This document shows positions 17,345 through 28,900 of a stretch of DNA of 64,000 bases, one piece after another; the stretch's first letter is position 1; each line of letters starts with the position of its first letter. The position numbers and the translations under genes were made by a program. The stretch spans positions 155,044 to 219,043 of the forward strand of contig NZ_VKDE01000003.1 in NCBI RefSeq assembly GCF_007097485.1, written 5' to 3'. This DNA comes from Carboxylicivirga sp. M1479. Lineage in GTDB: Bacteria; Bacteroidota; Bacteroidia; Bacteroidales; Marinilabiliaceae. Below the pieces are notes generated by a model that had not been told where the DNA came from, did not search any database, and saw nothing but the letters and a program-made list of their open reading frames with translations.

Positions 17345-20300
17345 ATGAGCAAATTAATATTAAAATATTTATTTAGTACAATCTCTGTATTTATACTATT
17401 AGGGCTTGTCGCTAATGCTCAATCTACGGACTATGATTTTTATTCTTCATTAGAGGAAGAACCTATACCGAAGATTTATCAGGGTGAACCGGCTGCAGTG
17501 CCGCCCCAATTAAAAGGTACAAGTACGTTTGTGGAAATTGGTGAATTTTCAGGTTGGAGCAACGGGATGATACCATTAAACCAGCATTCTGATTGTACGC
17601 TATCTCAAACCATTTATTTTCAAAGTGAAATTAACGTAAGAAATAAACGGATTAAGAGTTTATATTATTATGTAGTTGGTGAGGAAAACTGGTCGAATAC
17701 TACTGAAATATATATGGGCCACACCAAAGCTACTGAGCTTGAGAGGGGGCTTTTGCCTGCTGAAAATTTCACGCGTGTATTTAAGGGTGAGATATCCACA
17801 TCCACACCAACTGGATGGTTAAAGATTGATTTAACCTACCCCTTTGAATACAATAACACCGATAATTTAGTAATTGCATGGGTAGATAATGATCAGATTA
17901 ATATTGTACCTTCCTATTTTTACCTCACAGCAACGGGGGAAAATGATCTTGGTCCCTTATTATCTTTCAGAGATTTTGGTGTTTCTCCAAGACCCTTTGG
18001 AACACATGAAGAGGGCGGGAGACCATGGAATAGCAGACCAGATGTCCGCATTGAGTTTGAGGATATCCCTGCAAGGCCTATATTACAATATACACCTGAA
18101 AAATTAGACATTGTTTATTTTTCAGATATTGGTGAAATACCTACAGAAACAACAAAGCAGCATTCGTTTGATTTAAAAAACCTTGGTAATACAGCAGTAA
18201 CCATCAATGGGCTGGAGTTTGATGAGTTACAGGATGAGTATGCATACGATGGCGGTAATATAACGTTAGCTCCCGGCCAGACAGAGAGTATTCCCATTAG
18301 TTTTACACCATCTGCACGTGGTGACTATTATACCAATGTAAAATTGATTACAGATATCCCTGTTGATGGCGACTCTACGATTGTATTACGATCAACTGTA
18401 TACCCGCGCGGCCATTTATACCAGGGCTGGGAACACACCACTATAGAAGATTTTCCCGGGAATCATTGGACCTTCAGTGAGAATGATATACCGTTTGAAG
18501 AGGTGTTAAATAACTGGAGGCTAGGATATGATGATTACCCTGAAGCATTTTCTTATGATCGCTATAACTTATTAATGACTGTTTACACCGATTATGTAGA
18601 TACATTAATAACACCAGCCCTTGATATACAGGCCGGAGGGATGGACAGCATTACCTTTTATGGTCGTTCGCATTCTTATGGAAATTCTTCGATGCCAATT
18701 GTTATTTCTAAAGATAAAGAAAATTGGTCACTACTTGAGGAAATCGAATTTGAAGAGTGGGATCTTCTAGGGGCTTATCCGCAAGATAGGTTCAAGAGAT
18801 ATTCAATTAACTTTCCGGATTCAATAGTTGGTAAGCATTATATTGGCTTTGTTAGCAAAGGTAATATGGCATACCTTGACAAGATAGAAGGGCCAAAACT
18901 GTTTATTTCTGATGCTGATCTATTGATAGCCTCATTAGAGGCTGATAATGCGCTGGCCTTGGATAAGGATAATGTCTTTACCCTGACCATTGAGAATCTT
19001 GGTTTACCTGTTGGTTATAGTGATTATACCATACAGTTATTTGATGCCAATAGTCCGGATGTGCCGATCAAAGAAATGCCTGGCGAAGCCATTGATATAC
19101 TGAGTAAAGTAAGTGTTGATTTTATCTGGCATCCCACTGTAGAGGGAGCCTATGATATCTTCTTTAAGATTTTATTGACTGGTGATGAGCAACCAGAAAA
19201 TAACCTATCCGAGATAGTGCCAGTTAATGTGTATGATGGTAATTTAGAGGGGTATGAGGTTAATGGAGGAGAGGATGAGTCGGATGTTTATTATCCGATG
19301 AATTTTAATTTCATGGTGAATTTGGCACAAGGTATTTATTTCCCCGATGAATTGAGTTTTGGTAAAACTGAGATTTATGAAATGAATTTTGAAGTGGATG
19401 TGGATGGTTTTGTTCCTGGTCAGAAATTTAAAGTCTGGATTGGAGAGACGGAAAAAGAAAGTCTTGAAGATGGTATGATTCCGGCTTCGGAATTGACATT
19501 AGTATACGAAAGTGATAGTATCGATTTTCAACCAGGTAAGCAAACTATACGTGTTCCGTTTAAAGAGCCTTATCAATACACTGGTAAAAACCTTGTATTT
19601 ATGCTTCATAAACAGATGGTTAAATCATGGTACAGTGGTTTAACGGAATATAAAGTAAGCCATACACCGGAACGAGCCAATAGAAGTGTTAGTTACCTGG
19701 CCCGTTATGAAGATGCTGATCCTTATAATCCACCAAGTGGCAAATTGGTTTGGAACCCTAATGAAACGACCTATCAGCAACACTTTTTAAGTTATTATAT
19801 GGATGCTACCTTCTTTTTTAATAAAGAAGGATTAGGCGTCGTAGATGGCAAAGTGACTGATGTAGAAGGAGTGGCTATAGAAGGTGTTAAGATTACGGAA
19901 CGAGCTTCAACTATAAAAGCAATAAGTGACGAAAGTGGATTTTATCAGTTTGATTACCTTAATGAAGGCCCCACTACGTTTAATGCTATTAAGTTTGGTT
20001 ATAGTGATTTAAGCAATGATGTATTTGTTGCAGGTAATTACTATCAGAACGTTGACTTAATAATGCATCAAAGGCCAAAGTATGAAGTAATAGGTCGCCT
20101 TGTGGATTTTCGCAATCAACCGATTAATGAAGCTTTAATTACTTTAAATGGTTACGATTTATACACCGGAAGTACCGGTGTTGATGGGGTGTTTTTTGAT
20201 GATAGTGATACTTCAAATATAAAAGCATATAGTAGTACGCAACCATATGTACTTCGCATTGAAAAATATGGATATGAAGATTACTATGATACAATAGCAA

Positions 20301-22879
20301 TTGAAGATGCTGCTATTAATCTTGGAGATATTCAGTTAACAGAGATTACGGGGCATAATGCCGAAGTTAAAGCTAGCGTTGCTGCTACCGGAGAAGACAT
20401 GAATATTAACTGGACTTCACCCAAACCGGCGTTAGCACATTATTTCAGGTACGATTCAGGCCTGCTTCATGATGAGCCGAACTACATCGGGTATACATCC
20501 TCAGATAAGGCCTTAATTGGAAATGCTTTTAAGAATGAAGCATTAATTACAGATATCGAGTTTTATTTATATGATTCGAAAAGAACAGAATCGTTGAAAA
20601 TATTTATCCTTGGATTAAATAGTATTGGGGCTCCAGATAAGGATAATATATTATATGAGTCTGACTCAATTAATGTTATTAAAAACGATTGGAATAAGTT
20701 TACTCTTGAAACGGCCGTCTATGCCGAAAATGGATTTTTTGTAGGATTTAATTGTGCTGGTTTCTTAGGCCTTGGAAAATGTCAGAATACCGAAGAATAT
20801 CCATTTCAGAAGAAATCAAACTATTTAAGTGCGAATGTTGATGATCGTGAATTTATTGGTCATTTCTTTCCACTTGAACTAGACTTAAAAACGCCAAATG
20901 AAAATTTTATGGTGAGGGCCAATGGCTACAACTATGGCAGCCTTAGCTATGATTTTCTTCCATCAACTGAAAATAAAAGCCTCGTTCAGCAAACGATGCT
21001 TAAATCAGCTGCTCAACTAAAAGCTGGTGAGGTTGATAGCTATACTTTATATCGTTTCTCCAACGAGCATATTAATAATCCGGAATTATGGACATTAGTC
21101 GCTGAGAATTTAACGGATACCTTTTATGTGGATACCGAGTGGAACAATTTATCCCGGGGAAGTTATCGTTATGCGATAGAAAGCAAATTCAATACTGGTC
21201 ATCAGAGCTTTAAGCGAAAGTCTAATGTCGTAGGAAAGGATATGAGCCGTGAGCTTGAAATTAATGTAACTCTTCCTGATAAAATGTTAAATGAAGCTAC
21301 AATGGTGAAATTAACAAGAATCGACATTTTTAATGGAGAAAGTGTTGTTCTTAATGGTGCAAGTTCACAACTAAGAACGAACTTGTGGCGAGGTAGTTTC
21401 AAATTGGAGGTGACACATCCTAATTGCGTTAAATACATTGAAAATATAGACTTAAACGTAAGTGAAGGGACGTTTATTAAGGATGTTACGCTTGAAAACG
21501 CCCTTTATGCTCCGGTTAATGTTGATGCGAAGGTTAGTAGCAATAATAGTATTGACTTAATGTGGGAAAGTTACCCTTCTGATACCATTCAATATGATGA
21601 TGGATCCGTTGAGTACGGTTTCTTTTTCTTGCCGGGCAATATTGGTGAGTTTGGTAATAGATATCACACAGATACCCCAATAGTCATTAAAGAGTTGTTG
21701 GTATATAGTTATGAGCATTTATATACTCTATCAGGTAATAAAGTTACTGCACGCATATACAATGCACAACATGAGTTACTAGCCGAGAGTGCATCGTTTG
21801 AACTTTCGTTAAACGGTTGGACAACTGTCAGTATACCTAATATAAAGGTATACGATACCTACTATGTGATGGTTAGTTGGGACGATTTTATCAAGCCAAC
21901 GGCATTGCTGGCATTAGATGCAAATGGTTCATTAGCTCATGAGAATGAAGCTGCAGTGGTTAAAGATGAAATGAATTTCTTTAAGGAGTTCGGTTCTGTT
22001 GGAGGCCGAAGCGGTGCATTCTTAATACGACCAATCGCGCTTAGTGGAGCCGAGGATCTAAAATCAAACTCATTAAAATCAATAACGACTGACCACGATA
22101 GAGAAGGTGTTGAATACCTGGCACCTGTATTCTTGGAGCATGAGGCCAGCATAAGGGCCACAGAACCTAAGCCCAAGACAATGCTGAAGTCTACTATTGA
22201 AACCTATCATGTTTATCAGGATGATATGTCAATACCTTATTATTCTGACCTTATTGGAAAAGGATTCTCGTTTGATAATATCAATGCGCAGCAATATACA
22301 CTCGGGGTCTCGCAGGTTAATCTGTGGGGCGAATCAGATATCGCTGCGATAACGGTTGAATTTGATGGTTCTAAAAGTGATGCCACACTCGAATCGTTTA
22401 GTCTTGATGGCGTTAAGTATACAGGATTTGCACCTGACAAGTTTAATTACATTATAGGTGTTGATGATCATGTAAATGTGTATCCAACAGTGACAGCAAT
22501 TGCTAAGGATTATGAAGGCGCGACAGTAACTATTACCGGAGGTGATACTGAGGAATATGTTAATATACACGTATTGGCTCAGGATAAGTTGACCAGCAAT
22601 ACCTATTCAATATTGTTTACCAAGAAAACAGGAGTAGAGGATACTCAGCTTGATAAAATTAAAGTCTACCCAAATCCTGCAAAAGGTATGGTGTATATCG
22701 AAAATGCCGGAGCATGTAATGTCGAAGTCTTTAATATGTCGGGAGTGGTTGTTTTAAAACGTAAAGTATCTGACAGAGGAGAGATCAACCTAAGCTCTTG
22801 TGCTGAAGGAGTATACTTCATGCATTTCACTGATGCTTATGGATATACAAGAGTTAAGCGCCTTGTCAATCTAAAATAA
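17345..22879 (+). CDS. Giant multidomain adhesin-like protein with T9SS sorting domain
   Basis: 1844 residues. Signal peptide 1-26 (ending LVANAQ). Visible modules in order: a beta-sandwich (about 55-185; SQTIYFQSEINV...VFKGEIS...YPFEYNNTDNLVIAW), a choice-of-anchor D-like Ig domain (245-355), a cleaved-adhesin-like region (358-525), a CARDB-like stretch (530-640), a second copy of the first module (645-770), two carboxypeptidase-regulatory-like domains (830-1000), two further paired beta-sandwich/Fn3 units, a cadherin-like beta-sandwich (about 1678-1755) and a C-terminal type A sorting domain (KIKVYPNPAKG, GEINLSSCAEGVYFMHF). It would be exported across the outer membrane and anchored or released by the T9SS. 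No catalytic motif was recognised. Probably a surface adhesin or binding scaffold. Confidence 0.85.
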   Translation: MSKLILKYLFSTISVFILLGLVANAQSTDYDFYSSLEEEPIPKIYQGEPAAVPPQLKGTSTFVEIGEFSGWSNGMIPLNQHSDCTLSQTIYFQSEINVRNKRIKSLYYYVVGEENWSNTTEIYMGHTKATELERGLLPAENFTRVFKGEISTSTPTGWLKIDLTYPFEYNNTDNLVIAWVDNDQINIVPSYFYLTATGENDLGPLLSFRDFGVSPRPFGTHEEGGRPWNSRPDVRIEFEDIPARPILQYTPEKLDIVYFSDIGEIPTETTKQHSFDLKNLGNTAVTINGLEFDELQDEYAYDGGNITLAPGQTESIPISFTPSARGDYYTNVKLITDIPVDGDSTIVLRSTVYPRGHLYQGWEHTTIEDFPGNHWTFSENDIPFEEVLNNWRLGYDDYPEAFSYDRYNLLMTVYTDYVDTLITPALDIQAGGMDSITFYGRSHSYGNSSMPIVISKDKENWSLLEEIEFEEWDLLGAYPQDRFKRYSINFPDSIVGKHYIGFVSKGNMAYLDKIEGPKLFISDADLLIASLEADNALALDKDNVFTLTIENLGLPVGYSDYTIQLFDANSPDVPIKEMPGEAIDILSKVSVDFIWHPTVEGAYDIFFKILLTGDEQPENNLSEIVPVNVYDGNLEGYEVNGGEDESDVYYPMNFNFMVNLAQGIYFPDELSFGKTEIYEMNFEVDVDGFVPGQKFKVWIGETEKESLEDGMIPASELTLVYESDSIDFQPGKQTIRVPFKEPYQYTGKNLVFMLHKQMVKSWYSGLTEYKVSHTPERANRSVSYLARYEDADPYNPPSGKLVWNPNETTYQQHFLSYYMDATFFFNKEGLGVVDGKVTDVEGVAIEGVKITERASTIKAISDESGFYQFDYLNEGPTTFNAIKFGYSDLSNDVFVAGNYYQNVDLIMHQRPKYEVIGRLVDFRNQPINEALITLNGYDLYTGSTGVDGVFFDDSDTSNIKAYSSTQPYVLRIEKYGYEDYYDTIAIEDAAINLGDIQLTEITGHNAEVKASVAATGEDMNINWTSPKPALAHYFRYDSGLLHDEPNYIGYTSSDKALIGNAFKNEALITDIEFYLYDSKRTESLKIFILGLNSIGAPDKDNILYESDSINVIKNDWNKFTLETAVYAENGFFVGFNCAGFLGLGKCQNTEEYPFQKKSNYLSANVDDREFIGHFFPLELDLKTPNENFMVRANGYNYGSLSYDFLPSTENKSLVQQTMLKSAAQLKAGEVDSYTLYRFSNEHINNPELWTLVAENLTDTFYVDTEWNNLSRGSYRYAIESKFNTGHQSFKRKSNVVGKDMSRELEINVTLPDKMLNEATMVKLTRIDIFNGESVVLNGASSQLRTNLWRGSFKLEVTHPNCVKYIENIDLNVSEGTFIKDVTLENALYAPVNVDAKVSSNNSIDLMWESYPSDTIQYDDGSVEYGFFFLPGNIGEFGNRYHTDTPIVIKELLVYSYEHLYTLSGNKVTARIYNAQHELLAESASFELSLNGWTTVSIPNIKVYDTYYVMVSWDDFIKPTALLALDANGSLAHENEAAVVKDEMNFFKEFGSVGGRSGAFLIRPIALSGAEDLKSNSLKSITTDHDREGVEYLAPVFLEHEASIRATEPKPKTMLKSTIETYHVYQDDMSIPYYSDLIGKGFSFDNINAQQYTLGVSQVNLWGESDIAAITVEFDGSKSDATLESFSLDGVKYTGFAPDKFNYIIGVDDHVNVYPTVTAIAKDYEGATVTITGGDTEEYVNIHVLAQDKLTSNTYSILFTKKTGVEDTQLDKIKVYPNPAKGMVYIENAGACNVEVFNMSGVVVLKRKVSDRGEINLSSCAEGVYFMHFTDAYGYTRVKRLVNLK

Positions 22880-22891
22880 TTAAACCGTAAT

Positions 22892-22923
22892 AATAAGGAA
22901 GGGAGTAAATCCCCTTCCTTATT
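22892..22923 (+). terminator. Intergenic hairpin (terminator-like)
   Basis: AATAAGGAAGGG (22892-22903) pairs with CCCTTCCTTATT (22912-22923) around an 8-nt loop; followed by only a weak T-rich tail, so it may act as a processing or stability element within the transcript. Confidence 0.55.
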
Positions 22924-22944
22924 TATTCACTAAAAGTAAATACT

Positions 22945-25761
22945 ATGAAAAAGAAATTTTACGTGATTTATGCTTTGGTTGCCTTGCTGTGTTTTAGTCT
23001 ATCCAGTGCCGTTGCTCAGGATATATACCTTATATCAGATTATGATGCAGGAGCTAATCCTCTCGTTGCTTCATCAGGTATTTTAACAGATGATGGAGGT
23101 GTTGATGGAGATCATTCAAAGTATCAAAGTTGGACGGCTACTATAAAGCCTGTAGTTTCTACAGATAAAGTAAAATTAAATTTTACATTGGCCGATTATT
23201 GGGCGAGTTCATCCATAGAAGTTTTTGATGGATTAAATGAAGGTGCTCCTCTAATAGGAAAGGTTTGGACTGGAGGTCCAGCTACAAGGGCAGAATTAAT
23301 TGCTTATGACAAGTTTATCGCAAGCAATTCAGAAGGGGTTCTAACAGTTAAGTTTACAGCGGATACTGGTGGTAAGCCCGGTTTCGAAGCTGAGATTACT
23401 AATCTAACTCCATCACAAGATGATTTTAAAGTTGAATCGCTAACATTAGGTGATGATATTACGATCAGTGAAGAACAAAAAACAATTAATGCAGTCATAA
23501 GAAATGATGGTACTTTAGCGCAAGATAAAAATGTCATTTTAAGTGTAGATAATGTTGATATAGAAACAAAAGCTACAGGAAACCTTGCTAATGGAGAAGC
23601 TACTACTATATCATTTAGCTGGATGCCTTCAACTGAAAAAGAATATGAGATTAAGGTTAGGTTAGCAGATGATGATGATAATACAAATAATCAATTAACA
23701 CATATTGAGCTGGTGTATGGTGCCGATAACCTTTATGAAAATTTCGAAAGTGCTGAATTTCCTGCCGACTTATGGCAGATAGAAGGCTTTGGCATTGAGC
23801 GTTTCTATGAAGAAGCAACCCTCAATTATTCTTGTTTCTTAAGAGAACAAGGTTCTGCACTTATTACACCAGTATTGGATATCAAAACAACATCTAAATT
23901 GATATTTGATGCTAAAAACGGTATGAGGAGCGTGTCTGTATTTTATGAGTTTGCAGAAAATGATTGGCGACGTTTGGTTATTGAAGAGCCAAACTTCCCA
24001 TACAACGCCTATATACGTTTGGAAGTTTCTTTCATTGATTTTGAAACAAGAAGTCTTATTGAAGGACAATACCGCATCAAATTTGTAGCACAAGAAGGTG
24101 GCGACTATTACGACAGAATTGTAGGTCCTAAGTTATTCTTCCACGATGTTAATATGAAGGCAAGTGATATTAGTGCTCCTGTGTATGGTGCTGCCAACGC
24201 TCCAGTCAACATCGATGTGGCTATTCGTAATATGGGTAAACAGGATGTGGCTGATGCAGCATACACAGTAGAGCTATATCAGAAAGGTGTCACTGAAGAT
24301 GTTTTATTACAAACGGTTGATGGAACGGCCTTGACTCACTTGTCAAGCACTACATTAAGGCTTTCACATACATTTACTACAGCCGAAAAAGTAGAGGTAT
24401 ATGCAAAGGTGAATATTGCAGGAGATGGTGATAATAGCAATAATGCTACTGATGTGGTAGCTATTGATGTATTTCCTGAAGGGATACAGGAAGTGACAGT
24501 TGGAACAGGAACAGATGAAAACATTAATGCACCTGTTAAATCAAATTCAGAGTACTCAATTGTACAAATGATTTATGGTTTTGATAAAGTTAATGTGAAT
24601 GGAACCATCAACGGTGTATCCTTCTTCACTAAGTTTACAGAGGAAGAAGTAGCTACTAATTATATTGTGAAAATTGGAACAACGGCAAACAGTACTTATA
24701 ATTTTGACACGCCTGAGTTTATTGATGAAACAGCCTTTGTGCAGGTGTTTAACGGCACATTAAGTGCTGAAGCAGGGACTGGTGAATTATTCATTCCATT
24801 CACAACACCATTTGTATATAATAATACATCGAATCTGGTAGTATCTGTTCGCCGTGAAGGAGGAGCTGCTTTAGGTACTCAAAATTTTGTGGGTACAAGT
24901 TATGCTCAAGATGGAAGCGGAGATTTTGTTATTAACTATGGTGATGCGGCTGCATTTGATTATACAGCGGTAACCGGCACTGTATATAATTTCTTACCCA
25001 ATGCTAATTTCTTTATTCAACGTCCGATGACTAATGTATCAGGTACTATTACCGATGGTACAAATGGTATTGAAGGTGCAATTGTTCGTCTGGCCGGTGC
25101 AGAAACTTTTACTTCAACAACAGATGTTAATGGTCATTATAGCATTCGTGTCATTGCCAATGAGGCATACGAATTATCCGTGACCGCTATTGGATATGAA
25201 AATATTGTTGAGCCAAATTACCAAGTAGGAGGTGATGACATTGCAGGTGCCAACTATACGATGGCAGTTGTCACTGCCGATATATCAGGTGTTATTACCA
25301 AGGGAGGAGCACCGATATGGGGAGCTACCATTACACTTGTTGGAACGACACATACATATACCACTGATTTTACTGGTACTTATACATTGACTGGAGTGAC
25401 GATGAACGAAACCTATGATGTTAGTATTACCGCAAGTGGTGAGTCGGAATATACGACTCAGTTGTACGTCGGTGAAGTTAATATTGAAAGGAACTTTGAT
25501 ATTCTTGCAACTAATATTGAAAGCACATTATCTGCTGTCACTATTTTTCCTAATCCAGCAAAAGGAATAGTGACGATTGAAAATTCTGCTAACTGTATGT
25601 TAAGAGTCGTCAATATGCTTGGTGAAATAGTATTCACTCAAAACGTAACTTCAGACCGACAGATTATTAAGTATGGTGATTTAGTTCAAGGTATTTATTT
25701 TTTCCAGATTACTGATGGAAAAGGTAATTCAGCAGTGAAGAGAATTGTTCATAATAAGTAA
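22945..25761 (+). CDS. T9SS-exported multidomain protein (CARDB and carboxypeptidase-regulatory domains)
   Basis: 938 residues. Signal peptide 1-24 (ending SSAVAQ). CARDB-like Ig domains at about 155-255 and 400-510 (VIRNDGTLAQDKNVIL; VAIRNMGKQDVADAAYTV), a beta-sandwich also present in the two large neighbours (about 515-680; YSIVQMIYGFDKV, ELFIPFTTPFVYNNTSNLV), two carboxypeptidase-regulatory-like domains (about 697-850) and a T9SS type A sorting domain (TIFPNPAKGIVTIEN, DLVQGIYFFQI). No enzyme signature. It shares modules with the preceding 1844-residue protein and the next one, so the three arose by duplication and reshuffling. Probably surface binding. Confidence 0.85.
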   Translation: MKKKFYVIYALVALLCFSLSSAVAQDIYLISDYDAGANPLVASSGILTDDGGVDGDHSKYQSWTATIKPVVSTDKVKLNFTLADYWASSSIEVFDGLNEGAPLIGKVWTGGPATRAELIAYDKFIASNSEGVLTVKFTADTGGKPGFEAEITNLTPSQDDFKVESLTLGDDITISEEQKTINAVIRNDGTLAQDKNVILSVDNVDIETKATGNLANGEATTISFSWMPSTEKEYEIKVRLADDDDNTNNQLTHIELVYGADNLYENFESAEFPADLWQIEGFGIERFYEEATLNYSCFLREQGSALITPVLDIKTTSKLIFDAKNGMRSVSVFYEFAENDWRRLVIEEPNFPYNAYIRLEVSFIDFETRSLIEGQYRIKFVAQEGGDYYDRIVGPKLFFHDVNMKASDISAPVYGAANAPVNIDVAIRNMGKQDVADAAYTVELYQKGVTEDVLLQTVDGTALTHLSSTTLRLSHTFTTAEKVEVYAKVNIAGDGDNSNNATDVVAIDVFPEGIQEVTVGTGTDENINAPVKSNSEYSIVQMIYGFDKVNVNGTINGVSFFTKFTEEEVATNYIVKIGTTANSTYNFDTPEFIDETAFVQVFNGTLSAEAGTGELFIPFTTPFVYNNTSNLVVSVRREGGAALGTQNFVGTSYAQDGSGDFVINYGDAAAFDYTAVTGTVYNFLPNANFFIQRPMTNVSGTITDGTNGIEGAIVRLAGAETFTSTTDVNGHYSIRVIANEAYELSVTAIGYENIVEPNYQVGGDDIAGANYTMAVVTADISGVITKGGAPIWGATITLVGTTHTYTTDFTGTYTLTGVTMNETYDVSITASGESEYTTQLYVGEVNIERNFDILATNIESTLSAVTIFPNPAKGIVTIENSANCMLRVVNMLGEIVFTQNVTSDRQIIKYGDLVQGIYFFQITDGKGNSAVKRIVHNK

Positions 25762-25772
25762 TCATAGATTAG

Positions 25773-25799
25773 TATCAGGGGCTGTTGTAGTCCCTGATA
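25773..25799 (+). terminator. Intergenic hairpin (terminator-like)
   Basis: TATCAGGG (25773-25780) pairs with CCCTGATA (25792-25799), followed by TTACTT; lacks a good T-run. Confidence 0.5.
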
Positions 25800-25991
25800 T
25801 TACTTAAATCAGGCCAGTAAACAACAAATAGAAGCATAGTGTAGCTTTTAAGTGGCAATAAACAGGAGCATCAAAAAAGTAAAAGACATATGAAATTATT
25901 GTTTAATAACACCCAATCAAAAACGAAACAAATTATAAGGCTTAATAAGCCAATTGATTTTGTATGTGCTTTTAAAAAGAGAAATATAAAT

Positions 25992-28900
25992 ATGCAGTAT
26001 TTAAAAAATATCATTAGCGTATTAGTTTTATTGTTCATTTTTGCCGGGTTAAAAGGGCAGGAACAAGCCTTAAAGACCCATGAACTCAATGGACAGAGAG
26101 CTAATTACATTTTTGTGGAGAAGGATGTAACAACAGGCTCTAAGTTTGCTAAACTAAAAAGTGTCAACGGAAATACAGCTGTTCAGGTTAATAATCCTGA
26201 TGTTGAAGCAGTGAAGATATTAACAGCGCCTTATACGAGCGTGCAAGAGGAAACAATGCTTGACATTGTGATACGCAACAATAGTGGTTCTGATCTGAAC
26301 GCTTTCGATTATTACATAGAATTATACCGAAAAGGAAATCCGGATATCCCTCTTCAATCCTACTCTGGTAGTCCGTTATTAATTGGTCAAACCGATACCA
26401 TTTCTTTAAAGTATACCTTCAAGTATGTCGAACAAGTCGAGGTATACGCCAAAGTCAATATTGAAGGAGATGTTAATACACTAAATGATGCCACAGCTTC
26501 AGTCGACATTAGTATTCAAGAACTGGGTACATTTAGCGACACCGCAGGAGATGGTGTACTTGTGCAAGGCTCACTGCCCATGAACCTGTCAAAGCAATAT
26601 TCCGTAGTTCAGATCATTTATCCTGAAGCGATATTTACTAGCCACGGCTCAATCAGTGGTGTTTCTTTTCCTAAAAACTTTATTGCTGATGTTGCTGATG
26701 TTGCCTGCGAGGTAAAAGTAGGCTATACAGCTAATACACAATTGGATGCCGGTTGGATAGATGAAAAAGAACTGACAGCCGTTTTTAATGGTACTGTTAA
26801 GTCATATGCTGGTGAGGGAGAGCTGTATATCCCATTTGTTAATTCTTTTATGTATGAAGGTGGTAATATTGTATTGTCTATAAAGACAAATGCTTCTAAC
26901 CTTTCTACTCAGCAAAATTTTGTAACCACACTGGGCACATCAGGTCAGGTTAGTCGTTATGCCGCTTCAGCTACAGAAATAGACCTTGGTATTAATGCAG
27001 GTACTCCTGGTACATTTTACCCGAATACTAAATTTTTCTTAAATACAAAATATGGTAGTTTAACTGTTAACGTTAAGGATAATAATGGCGAGGCGATCGA
27101 TTTGGCTCATGTAACGCTAAATGGCATTGTATCATACAGTGCTAAAACAAATCATGAAGGGATGGTCAGTTTTGACGGGATTGTTATTGGAGAAACTTAT
27201 GAATTAAGAGCGACCAAGGTTAATTATGATTCCTATGGTAATAATAGTTATTTAATTTCCACAGCTGATATAAGTCAGGATATCACACTGAATAAAATTG
27301 AAATTCCTGTTGCAGTTATGGCAGATGTGGATATAGAAAGAGGTGAAAGTTCCATTACCTGGACCTCCTACAGTAATGCCTTAACCGAGGATCCTGTCTA
27401 TCATAATGGAACCCTTGAGTCAGTGTACGACGCAGTTCCAGATTCTACGCATAAATGGGCTGGTAGTCTGGTCTCCGTTAATAAGCCCGGTACGCTTATT
27501 GGTGCCTATATTCTTGGTTTTACTACTAATATTTATCTTGAAAACCCACCTGTTACACTTGAAATGCTGGATGCAGATTTTAATGTGATTGCCGTTAGTG
27601 AGCCATTTAGATTGCCTTCGCATACCGAGATTTTCGTTGATATGCCTCCTGTTAGTTATGATTCTGATTTTTACCTAATGGTTCACTGGCATAGAAATAC
27701 GGCTCCTACCTTTGGTCTTGCTCAGGATGAAGATGGTTCGTTTCAGAATGCCTATGCCGGCACTATGAGAGATGGTTTTAAAGCCCTTAATACTGCCCTG
27801 TGTGTTTCACCACTCATGCTTTCTGAAAATGTTAGTTCGGCTGAACAAGGTGATGGAATTAAGGGCTATAATATTTATCGCGGTTTATTAAGTGATATGG
27901 ATAATGTGCAGAATTGGGAGATGTTAAATTCATCAACCATTACTATGCAAAGTGGCCTTGCTTCCTACGATGCTTTTGGATGGCCTGATGAGACTACCGA
28001 AGATGGTGTTTATACCTATGCCGTTAAAACATTATATGCCAATGGGATTTCGGAGTATACTTTTTCGAATCCTATTCGCGTTGGTACAGATACGGAAGTT
28101 ACTGTGTTAGTCAATACAGATGGTGCTAATGCCGAAGGAGCCGAAGTTGTCTTAAGCAACAACGATAGCCTGCGCATACATCAGTATTTGGCTTATGTGC
28201 AAGAAGATGGTTATGCCACTTTCCCTACTGTAATCAAGGGAACTTACCAAATGGAAGTTAATACTGGCGGTGATTTTAGCGCATATAACGAGGAGGATAT
28301 TATTCTCAATACTCCACAGACTTACCTGAATGCCACAATCAATCAGTTACTATCAGCACCTGTTGGATTTGATATTACAGAAAAAACCAATCAGGGTGAA
28401 CTGGGTGTTAGATGGGATAAAAAGCAGGTAGTATTGGATAATGATACCTATGAAACAGGACTTGGTCTATTCCCAGGATGGGACATGGCAATCGGTAATA
28501 AATATGAAATCGGTTATTCGGGATATATTAGTGACCTGGATTTATATGGCCATAACTATAATGGTACATTTGAAGAGGTCGTTGTAGAGATTCTTGATAA
28601 GGATTTGCAGTTGCTGGGAAGAAGTAATGGATTTAAAATACCAGCCAGTCGATTTGTAAATGTCGAATTTGAAACTCCTGTGCCATTTGACAGTGTTTTT
28701 TATGCCATGGTTACTGCTTATCCATCGGTTAATAGGATTACCAACCTGGTAGGGCTTGATACAAATGGCCCACATAAAGGAGAAGGCCTTGCTCATATCT
28801 TATTAGGAGGTGAGATAAAAGAATTATCTGAAGCTCTTGATAATCCTGATCGGAACGGAGTGTTTGCTATTCGTCCGAACATTGAGAAACGAGGCAGAAC